A stretch of DNA of 64,000 nt from Rallus limicola (lineage: Eukaryota; Chordata; Aves; Gruiformes; Rallidae): assembly GCA_022605955.1 (NCBI GenBank), contig JAKCOZ010000008.1, forward strand, positions 10,046,001-10,110,000, written 5' to 3'. A program made the position numbers and the translations under genes. The notes beneath the pieces are model-generated. The model did not search any database and was not told the DNA's origin. It worked only from the letters and a program-made list of their open reading frames with translations. Each line of letters begins with the position of its first letter. The stretch's first letter is position 1. Below, one piece after another: positions 1 to 11,203 of this stretch.

Positions 1-673
1 TCTTTGGTTTTCCTCCCACCAGATTACTGCATAAAATTTGCAGCTTGCATGATGCAGGTTGCAGTTTTGGGATGTACAATGTGGTTCTGAGAATAGTTTG
101 TCTTGCCTGCCCTCTCCCTTGCCTGTGCTCACGGCCATGCCATCAGGTTTTGTGAGTGTCAGCCTGGTGACAGTGGAGATACTCTTGCTTCCTGTTATGG
201 GGAGAGCCAGATGCTCTTGTGTGAAACATGGCACGCTCGCATTTGACTGCTGCCTGCTTTTTTGACCCGGTTGAAGAGAGTTTGCTGAGTTTTTGCCCTC
301 CTGCTTGGCCTAAATTCTGCCATGCATCCCTCCGGCCATGGTGCTTAATGCAAAGCTAGCACAAATGACTCAGCTGACAAGCACTCTTATTTACTGACCT
401 GAGATGTGTGTGAGAAACGCAATTCACCTTTAAATAGCCCTGGGCCAGTGATCAGACAACTGAGTAAATATAGGTGAATGACTCCTGAAATGGCTCCAGG
501 GAGTTTGTGGAAGAAAAGGGTCAGCAGAAGCAATAAAGAAGCTGAGTTTTCTGTCCTCTTTCTCCAAAGTTGAAAAACTGGAGCGACAGGCATGGTCCCT
601 GTACCACATCCACGCTACACTTAAAGGGGGTTGAGATATTGCATGGAGGATTGCTTTGGTGGTGGGTTTTTAC

Positions 674-727
674 TTTTTTTTTTTTACTCCCTTTTTTTTT
701 TTTTTTTTACTCCTTTTACGGAGTAAA
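674..727. repeat. T-tracts with a small hairpin
   Basis: A T12 run (674-685) and a T17 run (692-708) are each followed by ACTCC, as if a unit of T-tract plus ACTCC had been duplicated. The second copy forms a perfect 8-bp inverted repeat: TTTACTCC at 706-713 pairs with GGAGTAAA at 720-727 around a 6-nt loop. It lies deep in an intron and no function is evident. Confidence 0.7.
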
Positions 728-3700
728 TCCTCTGTACCAAAGGAGTGAAGCACTTGAATTTAGGATTGCAAACCCGGAGTTAAAGGATTACCAGATTTCA
801 GGAGTGAAACTGTTGGGGAACTTAATTGGAGGAATAATACAGTCTGGAAAGAGATCTAAAAAATTCACAGATTGGGGGAAAGAGTGAATTGAATATGGGC
901 TGGAAATCCTCTGACCTCTTCATCAGAATGACGATAGTTCCTCGAAGGACAAACAAGTAATGATTGTTGTGTAAAATGCATGGGAGAGAAAAATCTTAAA
1001 AGAAGTAGGGGAGGGAACAAAGCAGAGACTGTTGTTCAGTGGAGCCCAGCAACCAGCAGATCGCTGAGGCAATGCTGATGGCCAGATTGTTCATCAAAGA
1101 CCTTGAAAATCCAGGCCCTTCTGTTGAAAATCTGGCCCAGATTTTGTTTTGAAAATTTTCTCCCTGAGAGTTAAAAAATACCCAGCGCGTTGGCTACCCT
1201 TTTAAAGATAGAGGCAAAAGGAAAGGTAAGACCCTATAAAAATGTTGTGATAAAGCTTAATCTTCAATTTCCATCTGCTTTGACTGATGTGGCCTCTCCA
1301 AAATTAAGGGAATTAGCTAATTATTGTACCATAAATAATGCTGAAAAGCTTTGGAAGACTTTATAGGCAAAAGGGAGAGTGCTCAGCCCAATCTTTTGTC
1401 ATCCACAGTATCCAATAATACATCAGAATAAATCTCTAAACATCTGGCTTGGCATTCTGGTTGCATTTAAGTAAACAGTGAGACTCCCACTGACAGAGAA
1501 TGAAGACATCAAACAGAACCATGATCACTAAAGCTCTTGGAAAGAATGAAGTTTGGTAGATGAAATGGATCTATGTTCTTTAAATAGAAGTGCAAAATTA
1601 TACCATTTTCTCTATCCTGAAAACACATTTGCATCTGCTGTAGCAGGCAATTACTCCCATTTTCTTTAATGTAGCTGCATGTATATGTAAAGTTAAGCAC
1701 ATCCATACTACCTGTAGGATATGGACCTTTAAGATTTGAGGGGATGCTACAGGTGTAAGAAACCTGGATTTCAGGATAGTGGTTGAAGAGCTGTCTGGGA
1801 AAGGGACATGTCCATGTGTGTCTGAAACTGAAAAACAAAACATAAGGCAAGAGTAAGCAGCAATGTAGTGAGCAGGGGCATGTTTCCAGCAAGATGCCAG
1901 AGAGATTGGTTTTCAGTTTCATCTTATTTGACATTATCTTTAATGGCACGGAAGAAAGAAAATAGCATACTTTGTAGATGGCATTTAAGTATGAGGGAAT
2001 CACAAATAACAGTGAGGAGAGAAATGCAACGTGGGGCCAGTAAGGAAACCAGCAAGAGGCTGAGTTTGAGGAATAAGCCTGTGCTGAGATTCCTGGTGTT
2101 TGCATCACTGGAAAAGAGAAGACACAGGATGAAAGAGTGGAAAGGGCCTCTGCTCTGAACCAGATGAATTATGACAGTTTTTCCCATTTCTGTGAAATGC
2201 TCACACCAAGGACGTGCTTTCCATTCATTTTAAGCTGGCTGTATGCTTTTAGGCTCCCGCTTTTAGCTCCAAATGATGTAACCAGCCCTAAGTGAATGGT
2301 ACCGTGGCAGAAGGGGTATTTAGCAGTAGCCAGAGTCTGGGGATATACAACTGCTGAAACACATGAAGGTCACTTCAGAAAAAGCCAAACAAAATCAGCT
2401 AATTTCAGGGCTCGCTGCCTTTTGCCTCCTCGCTCTCCTAGCTAGGTTGCCAATTTGTTTTGGGGAGCTTTGGATTTCTAGGAGGGAGGAAAAAGTGGGG
2501 AGGTTGAACGTGCTGAGGGCTTGTGTTTGCTCCTTATTTTTAAAGTGTACTGCCAACATGGCTGAGCTCACAAGTTCGGGACCGGTTTAAGGTATGGATC
2601 TTTTTACCTCTAGCAGGCTGGCTTTAGGCCAATTCAGATCAATGATGTCTAAAAGTCATTAGCATCTGATGCCTGCTTGGTGGGCTATGTGAAATTAGTT
2701 TCAACACAGCAGCGACTGACAGGAAAGCAGGTAGTTTTCTTGGAATATGTTATGTTAGGATGACATTGATGCTATTGTTACACAAACAAGATTAATAACT
2801 GAAGCTACCAGCAAGCCCCTGGTCAGATATTCATTGCATCTGTCAATTCTTGCAATTTGCTACTATTATGTCATAAGATTTGTATTCTAGGCAATGGTCA
2901 TGTTCAGCGACATGGCTCCTGATGCAAAGAGTCTACAGCCTTACTGCTGCCATGGCTGGTTTGCTTCATGTCTCAAGTTTCCAGGCAGCGTTTGCAGTGT
3001 AAACCACAAATGTGTCCAGTGTTAATACCAAATGAATATATTGCTACAGATGCATCATTAACTTTTTATTAGATGTGCTGTTTTACCTGTTTGGGGAGGA
3101 GGAAGTATCTGGAGCCAGAGCAAATTTGTTATTGTTGATTTAAGTTTAAAATGTAAGTACATATAAGTACATAAAATATGTATGGGTTGTAGAAAAGCAT
3201 AATATTGTACTGTCTGGTGTCTTTTACCTGTCAAAATACCTAAATACTTTAGATCTATGGGAGCACTCCGGTCTGCAAAGGGGTAGAGCTGGATTTCAAA
3301 AATGTCCATTTGCTTAAGTGATGTCATTACTTGCTAAAAAGTGGAATGGACATTGTTTGACGGTGTTTTTATAACTATGTGGGAAAAAGAAATAGAGAAT
3401 ATGTTTGGAGCACTGTTTTTCCCCTTATACAATGTTAAAATACTCCTACATTGGACAAGAGATGTGTTTGATCCTCAGGGTGCAGTAGGTGGTCTAATAT
3501 TTATTTGCCTTTTCTAACATACATTAATCTGCAAAGGTTCTGTCTAGTAGAATTTACATCTTGTTGAGCAGAAAATAATTACTAAGAGCTTAACAAAATC
3601 CAACTTTCACAAAGGAGCTGCTTGAATATGGATTACTTTGTGCAGCCTGGGTGACAACTGTAGACTGTTTTCAGGTTTCTTTATCATCACTCACATTTCT

Positions 3701-6004
3701 TTCTAAGTTTTCTGCCCTTGCAGTTTTCGCTCCCTTCCTAAATTCCCATTGTAGCATAACTTGCCTTCTTAAATCATCAGCATCTTGTAGAGGCTATGTA
3801 AAGCACCTGCATGTGTCCTTGCAGTGGATTTGCCCTTGCCTTAACCACCCTTTTCCTGTATCCACCTACGCCACTGGACTGCAGGAATTTGCCACGTTCA
3901 CACAGGCAGCAATCTCAGTCCTGCACCCACAGAGCAGAAGCGCAGAGGCAGAGCACATCTTAATCTGACAGCCGCCTCCAGTCACTGACTGACACAGGAC
4001 AGAGACAGGGAATAACACTTGAGTGCACTGATTTGCCGGAGCCACCTTTCCAAAAGGATGTCTAGTCCCCTCTACCTCCTTCCATATGGCAGCCCTGGGG
4101 GGCATGTTTTCTTAAGGCTCAAAAGCCTGGGAGGCTAGGAAATGGTTGGGCTTCACAATCCAGACAAACATCCCCACGTTCAGGAATTCCTTCTGGCTAT
4201 TCCTTTCATTAGGACTTTAATAGTATCCGAGTTTTCTTGTGGATGACTGATCCCATCAGTGGTAGTCAGAGGCCCTCTGTACTTGTGTTTTTATTAGAGG
4301 TCAGTTTAGTTTGGCACAACGTCAAGAGTTTCTAATAGTGTTTGTGGAGCAACACTTAATCATTTTTTTTAATAACCTGTTTTACTGATATAAACATAAA
4401 TCCAGATTTAATCAGATTTTTTTCTTGGGATGGCATTAATCTTCATATTTGAATAAATGCAATGTTGCTTGATTCCACAGCTTTAAAAATATAAATAAAC
4501 ATCTATCCAATAAAGACGTCACTGTTGCTAAAAGATGATGGAATGGGATGTCAGAAAGTAAGAAATGGAATAGTTTGTTGTGTAGATTGTGCAAGGCCAT
4601 AATCTATAAACCACAATCGATTAAAGTGATACTGGAAATGGTAGGGCAGGAGGTGCAAGGTAGCAAGTCAAGGTTCCTGATGTGGAAAGGAAAATAAGGT
4701 GAAACTGCCTCTGAAAATCCTCTGTCTGGGCACTGCTTCTTTCAAATAAGTTACATGTGTTTGGCTCACAAACGGACTTCAGTTTTAGAGGTGGTTTTAC
4801 ACCATGTCTTTAATTTATGCATTCAAAACAAATCATGTGCAGAGCAAGCAATCACTGATGCTGAGCATGTGTGGGTGATAAATTACTCACGCACACAATG
4901 CACACACACTTCAGCTTCCCTGCCTCTGCGTCCAGTACCAAATGCCAAAATACCAAACCTTGTCTGTCCGGATTAGCATCGACTGTAGCCAGTGCAAGTG
5001 CCTGTACCTGGAAGCTGTGGTGTGCTCTTCCCAAGTAGTGCCCTGCTCCACAAATAGCTCCCTTAATTGCTTATAAAGTACAGGCCTATTCGTCCGGGAG
5101 GAAAGGGTAGTAGCATCTGGCACGGCGTATCTTGTATTCACCAGCTGAGAAATGAAGCTACTACTTGACCAGTGTCTGACTAAAGCAGCTCAGTTCCACT
5201 TGGCTTCTCTTCTCAGTGGGGAAAGATAATGGATTTGTACAGATCACTAGCTCATCGCTGCAGTTTGAATTTTTAAAGGTATCAAAATTAGAGGGATTGT
5301 TTGAAGGTCTGGTGCTTTCCCCCACCCCCCCTTTCTAATCTTATTTTCTTAAGCCACAAACATCCTTTTGATTCTTACTCTTCTCTTTTCATGCCATCTG
5401 GCTGTAGGGAAGACAGAAGTCCACTCTTCCTTGAACAGACTATTGAGGTTGTCAGTAATTATGATTTGGTTGGCTGGAGGCTAATATGAGTATTTGTTTA
5501 GTTCATCCCCTCTGCAGGTGGATAGCAATGGGACAGTAAGCTAACCTTGTCAGGAAATGTCCGTCTGCCAAACAGAGCCTCACACTTACAACTACCAGAC
5601 ACAGCTAAACCCCTTTGCTGCTCGCAAGGGGCTGGAGTGACCTGCTGGAAGAGTGCAACAGACCCGTGTGAAATTCTGAGGTCTTGTTCCCCCAAAAAGA
5701 GCAAGTTGAACTCCTGTGTTGCCCATGCTCCTGAGATGCTGAGCACAGAGGAATGTAGGTTGCTCAGGGACTTGCAGGATCTGGCTTATAAATGTTTGTA
5801 CTGCACAGGCTGGTGGTGCAGCTGTCTGTGGCTCCAATTAACTGATTGGTGATGCCCATGGGGGTTTAAAGGACTAGGTGCTATAACAGTCATTGTATCG
5901 CCATGGAGAACATGGTGTTCACTGCAGGCTCCAAATTCATCAGCAAAAATGCTCTCCTAGCAATGTGACAGGGGTTTATGAGCAAATGCAGTTTGGGAAA
6001 GGAG

Positions 6005-6518
6005 CTTCTCAACTGCATCCAGTTCTGGGCTCTCTGGTATAAAAAGGACAGGGATCTCCTTGAGAGAGTCTAAAGAAAGGCTGTGAAGATGATTAAGGGC
6101 CTGGAACATCTCCCCTATGAGGAAAGGCTGGGTGAGCTGGGACTGTTCAGTCTTGAGAAGAGAAGACTAAGGGGGGACCTACCTAATGTTTATAAATACA
6201 TTAAGCATGGAATGCAGGGGGAATTGGCCAGCCCCTTTTCAGTGGTCTGTGGAGACAGGACAAGGGGCAATGGCTGCAAGTTGGAGCACAGGAAGTTCCG
6301 CACCAACATGCAGAGGAACTTTTTCACAGTGAGGGTGACAGAGCCCTGGGACAGGCTGCCCAGGGAGGTGTGGAGTCTCCTTCTCTGGAGATATTCAAGA
6401 CCCGTCTGGACACCTATCTGAGTGATATGAGCCAGGGAGCTGCTTTGGCAGGGGGGTTGGTCCTGATGATCTCCCGAGGTCCCTTCCAACCCCTACGATT
6501 CTTTGATTCTGTGATTCT
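6005..6518 (+). mobile_element. CR1 LINE, 5'-truncated 3' end
   Basis: This is the 3' terminal part of a chicken-repeat-1 (CR1) non-LTR retrotransposon in the sense orientation. A frame from about 6083 encodes the conserved ORF2 C-terminal block, recognisable by [20 protein letters not shown], a DRTRGNG motif, KLEHRKF and NFFTVRVTE followed by RLPREV. The frame then shifts at about 6370, where one G of the usual GTGGTG is missing, so the copy is dead. The element ends in ATTCT-type octamer repeats (about 6498-6518), the usual CR1 3' terminus, and has no poly(A) tail. Heavy 5' truncation is normal for CR1. It is the best-preserved repeat in the window and lies in a SEMA5B intron in the same orientation as the gene. 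Confidence 0.95.
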
Positions 6519-9253
6519 CAGTATTTGGGTCTAGAGCCCTGCCACTGCAGATCATCACGTCTTGTCATTCCATTCCTGTTTGCTTTTTGTCATCAAAAAG
6601 GACTGAGAAGGAGGTAAATGAAAAGAGCAGGAATGAAACCTAGGAGAGCAAGCATATCCTGGCAGATGAGGGGAGAAGAGTCCTTCAGTGTGAATGCTCT
6701 GGATGACAGTGTTGTCATTTTTGGTACAAAATGGCATGTTTGTGCATCTTCTGTCTGGTAGTAAGAATGGGAAGAAGCTCTCATAATTCTTTATTTCCTT
6801 TGGTCTGTCAAAGCCTAATCTCTTGGGTCTGGTTCAATCAATTTGTTGATCCATTTATTACACAGTCTAAAGCTTTTTAACTCTCAGGGAAAATATGACC
6901 TAAAGATGGAGTTATCTAGACCCAGAGCAAATTAAAGTGGGAATGAGAAATTTTTGTACTATAGATGTTTAAGCTTTAATGAAGGTTCTGAAAGAAGACG
7001 TCATTTGGGCTACTACATAAAAAAGAGATCTTGGGAAGGACCAGCATCTTGGAAGCAGAAGCCTTTTTCCAGCACATGCTATTAGTGAAGTCTCAGCAGC
7101 ACCAGGCTTCAAAGGCCTCATAAAAGCTCTTTTGAGTAGTAGTAGGTAAGAGTTTCCGTTGACTTCAGCGGGCTGTGGATAGTGCCCCACTTGCAGAGTC
7201 TTAATCCTTTGTGTTATCCCAAATCACTGCTGTAAAAATGATTGCAACAGCCAACAACAGGGAGGCTTACAGCTCCCAAACAGCAGGCAGCAGGTGAGCT
7301 CTTATGAGTAAGATCTTATTTTCATGCAAATGTCCTTGGTAAGTGAGAATAAGGAACGGAAGGAAAAAAATCCCTTGAATAAGAGATAGGAATGGAATTG
7401 TTTTTCAATTGAGTGTTTTTGGTGTATGCCTTTATGCCCCAGATAAGACATTTATTGCGAAGCAATGAATTACACTGAATTGCTATTGATAGCAATGCCC
7501 TGTTGTAATAAATCCAACCTCTTAGATATCCATCAAGAGGTATTCTCCTGAGTCCTCACTGAATGTGCTACAGTCACTAGATGACCACAGGGGAACTGGT
7601 GGCACAAACCATGTGGTATCAACATAATCTTACCTCCACAAGCATCCTGCTTTGTGGAATTTCGTTGGTGAAGTCATTAGCATTAATATAGTCAGCATTA
7701 ACCTGCCATGCTTGAGTGGTCTTCTGGGATAATGGGTTTCCTCTACCTGTGTGAATTATGGTGGGAGACGATAGTGCGTTGCTAGTCCTTTAAGGCACTC
7801 CGAGCCTGCACTGAGGAGACCTGGATGGTGTTCCCTGTATGCACGAAATTTGGCCTCACTGATGCAGGGGCAAAAGTCCCATTGCCTTTGAAACATCAGA
7901 ATTTCATTACAGGATGTAAACTCCACTGTATCTTATTTCACAGTATTTACATACTGCCCTGAGAGATTTCAGGTTCCCCAGCTTGTGCGACACTTTTCGG
8001 CAGTTTCATAATACAAAATGATATTTACATGTAAATATTTAAATTTATTTTGTGTTCTGAACACAGGGAAATGCTGTAATATCTTTACATTTTCCACACC
8101 ATGGTGCCTGATCAACCAAAAATGACAGTGTGTTTCTGAAGCATTTTGATCCGTGCGTGTCTGTGGGCATACATGTATTTGTCTTTTGGTGTGTGTTTGC
8201 TGATGTGGTTTTATCTTTTAATGACATAAATAGGGATATATATTCTAAAGCTACTGTAAGGATATAAATTAGGGTGGGTTTTGAAGTCTTCACTTAAAGT
8301 ATTTGCCAGAAATGTGTTCTTGTGGTAATGCACATTGTAATGCTTTTCCTGCTTACAAAAGGAAAAAAAAACAGAGCAAATTGTGTGTAAGTAAATACAT
8401 TCCTCCTCACCCTTAAGTGTATCGCTGTCAGCTGATATAATAGGCTTCTCACCAGAGATGAGGCAGATGAGTGGGCTCCAAATCCTGAAGGGAGGCAGGC
8501 AGCATAGCTATTTTGTTTTTAGATTTCAAATGGTTTTGAGGGCCTGCCGTCAGACGGGGAGAAGTCCCGGGCTTTGATGGTTGTTAAATTACAGAGTGCG
8601 TGTTTTGACAGCCCAGTGGAGCCCAGACTGGGTAGGAATTTGTAACACCCAGGATGCAGAGAGCAGGGACGGCACGGTGTGGAACGGCTGTAGCTCCCTG
8701 CCAATGAGCAGTGCACCAAGCTTTTGCTGGGGCCCATCATCTTGGCCTTCTGGCGGCTCTGCAGCTCGGTTACTGATGGCCCGTCAGCTGGGGGTCAGTG
8801 GCGGCGGCAGGGGACCGCAGGCTGTGATTCATTGAGTGCACTGTTAGGGATCTGTAGCTCGCCGCTCTCAGCCAAGAGCAGCACATTAGCTACATGACAT
8901 ACATTATGATAGTGCCAGCAGAGTGGTCAGTGCCTAACCGGGATGTATTGCAGCCTGCGGAGTGGCTGAGGGCTGCAGCACAGAACATATGGAGATTATT
9001 TCCTGAATTTATGCAGCACATGTTTTCCTATAAATTAAATTCAGAGAAAATGTGTATCATAATAGGGTGATGCTCACAACAGCCTTCCCTGTTATGAATT
9101 ACAATGACCTCTCTCAGCTCGCTGGGTGCCCGACGAAATGGCTTCATGCAGATGGAAACAATAGCATGTACGTGGCGCTGGGGTCTGAAAGCCTGACCAA
9201 AGCCTCTCTAACTAAAAGCAGGGTTTTTTCCTTCCCCTCTTCCCATCCCCCCT

Positions 9254-9274
9254 CCCCCCCCCCCCCCCCCCCCC
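9254..9274. repeat. C21 homopolymer in a C-rich tract
   Basis: Twenty-one consecutive C residues follow further C-runs from about 9235 (CCCC, CCC, CCCCCC separated by one to three bases). The minus strand is therefore a strong G-quadruplex candidate and the plus strand an i-motif candidate. Length polymorphism and assembly error are both likely at such a run. Confidence 0.9.
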
Positions 9275-9773
9275 GTTGTTTCTCTCATTCTTCTTTGCTC
9301 TAGAAGCTGCTCAGTTTCCTCCAGGAAAGGCCAAGTTACAGAGAAGGTGGGAGATGCCCCAGTGTCTCCTCAATAGTTAACTGGGTGCTGAGCTGCAAAG
9401 GCAGCTCTGGATGTGGCAGCAGCCCTGCTTCATGGAAGAGGGTCATGTGCGCTGCCAAAACAGCAGGATGGGGGTCCTTAGCCAGAATAATGAGCAAAGC
9501 TGCATGTGTCCCTTCTGTGTCCTTGGACTGAGGATCTGGAGCCTTTTCTAGGCAAATATTTGATGTTCTGTTGCCTGGGGCTGGGACAAAATCATCTTTG
9601 CCTTTTCCTTGGGAATGCTGAAGCAGCTGAAGGAAAAAAAGTAGTAGAGGCAGTCATTGTAACTATCTTCCTAAAGCATGAAAAATGAAGTTGTGTTCCC
9701 CACAACTCTGTGTGTGAAATCTTCTGTAGAGGAAATACAGGAGCTGCCATGGAGGAGTAAACTGGAAACTCAT

Positions 9774-9840
9774 AATTATAAATATATACACATGCATCTG
9801 TGTGTGTGTATACATACATCAATATATTTGTATATATAAA
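9774..9840. repeat. Imperfect TA/TG microsatellite
   Basis: Alternating TA, CA and TG dinucleotides with a GTGTGTGTGTA core. Intronic, with no sign of function. Confidence 0.8.
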
Positions 9841-11085
9841 GCAAAGAGTAGCAGACAGCAAAACAATCTGGGGTTTGCTTTGGGGCAAATCGCTGTGGAG
9901 TCAGTACAGACTGACGGAGTGTTTTCAGCCGGGCTTAAGGGACTTGCTTTTTCATTTGCAGCTGATTACAGGCTAATAGGATTTCAAAGATTTCTGGGAG
10001 GGAACAGTTCACATCTCATTACATTTGATTTTTTTTTTTTATTTTGATGTTTCATTTATCATACTGATACCTACCCTTAGAATAAATTTTATTACTCTCC
10101 TGTTTAGCTTCTTGAACTGAATTTTTCCCCTTGGTCCCTTGCTGCTGTCTAATTGGCAGTTTTCAAATCATTTGGGTCTTTTGGAAAGATCCTATCAGCC
10201 TTTTGTGTGATAGAAGAGAAGGGATCATTGGAATAAAAAATAATGTTGCGAATCTTTTTAGGTTTAGTGCTCTCTTCTTTCTCCTTCACTAACATATGCA
10301 TGGTGTGGTTTGCACCGTTATGTTTTCTTAATGAAAATTAACAATTTGAAAGCAACTCATGGGAACAACCAATACAGCTGAATTTCATTGGTACGGACTG
10401 AGTCTGTGACTGACCTTCTCTGTTTAGTGGCAGTAGTCACCCTAGTTATTTTTCTTTAGCAGCTCACATGTTGGGAACACACACTTAGCCTGTAAATATG
10501 GATTCAGGAGGAAAATGAATACAGCAGTGTTCAAAGCAGCCAAAGCTTAGAATTAATGTTCTGCTGTGACTTTTCCAAACTGACATCTTGATGTTGGGAT
10601 TATAAATGAAACCATTGTTCCAGCAAAGGCCAAGACTAATAGAAAGCCTTTATTACTGGTCCATTGGCTAATTCTGCTTGTCTAACCCCTTTGGATGGAC
10701 ACAGTGTCAGAAAACATACTCACAGAGGTTGCTTTGTGTGAGATTTGGCCTGCTGAGTGATTACACGGGGGCACAAAGATATCTCAATGACAAGTGTTCT
10801 TTGACTAAAATTTGTAAAGTCATTTTCTTTCCCTAGGCCTTGGAGAGGAGTGAACTGATTTTTAATCTTCAGCTTCTATGAGTGATATTTGCTTTGTGTC
10901 CTATCACCCCTCTATTCAGCCGTTCTCCCCTTCCAAGCAGGTAAACCTCTGCTTAGAAGAAATTGTTTCTTCTGCTGAGCCTCGGTGCAGTTGACAGCTG
11001 TCATATACAGGCACTATACTTGAACACATGCCTTTAGAGCTAGACAGTCTTAAAGAGCTTTAATCTTTTCTCTTTGCACATGCAG

Positions 11086-11203
11086 GGAATGTCTAGGAGC
11101 CAGAGACCCCTATTGTGGCTGGGATAACAAGCAGAAGCGATGCACCACCATTGAGGACAGCTCCAACATGAGCCTCTGGACTCAAAATATCACTGAGTGC
11201 CCA
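11086..11203 (+). CDS. SEMA5B: SEMA5B exon encoding most of the PSI domain
   Basis: This is the first visible coding exon of semaphorin-5B. It opens after a TTTGCACATGCAG acceptor with one base finishing a split codon, then encodes 39 residues up to a perfect GTAAGT donor (phase 0). The product starts ECLGARDPYCGWDNKQKRC, the hallmark of the plexin-semaphorin-integrin (PSI) cysteine knot that follows the sema propeller. It ends SLWTQNITECP, with an N-glycosylation sequon (NIT). Cysteines fall at residues 2, 10, 19 and 38 of the exon. In semaphorins the PSI domain positions the sema propeller relative to the stalk in the extracellular space. The CLGARDPYCGWD and EDSSNMSLWTQNIT wording matches mammalian SEMA5B as I recall it better than SEMA5A. 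The partial first codon means an upstream exon must exist outside the window. Confidence 0.96.

Larger units (their letters stand above)
1..11085 (+). other. SEMA5B: SEMA5B intron, 5' part (upstream of the first visible exon)
   Basis: No exon is recognised in this stretch. I looked for the end of the sema domain and the first PSI cysteines, which must precede the exon at 11086, and saw no open frame with semaphorin-like residues and splice borders. The stretch therefore appears to be part of one intron of at least 11 kb. It holds a CR1 LINE fragment (6005-6518), T-tracts near 674-708, a C21 tract (9254-9274) and a TA/TG microsatellite (9774-9840). A mixed-composition block at about 8850-9070 could be a conserved element, but that needs alignment. 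The many short open frames on both strands have no recognisable domains. Confidence 0.75.

Noticed and set aside
1509..2108. 199-codon minus-strand open frame
   Set aside because: The longest frame in the window, but the translation has no domain, no consistent hydrophobic or charged pattern and no splice-linked continuation. It lies inside a large intron and is best explained by chance.
6083..6421. 112-codon open frame that could be called a gene
   Set aside because: It is the remnant ORF2 C-terminus of a CR1 LINE.
1..11085. Upstream sema-domain exons
   Set aside because: Searched by eye for the sema end and the first PSI cysteines with splice borders; none was seen. They must be outside the window or too diverged to spot.
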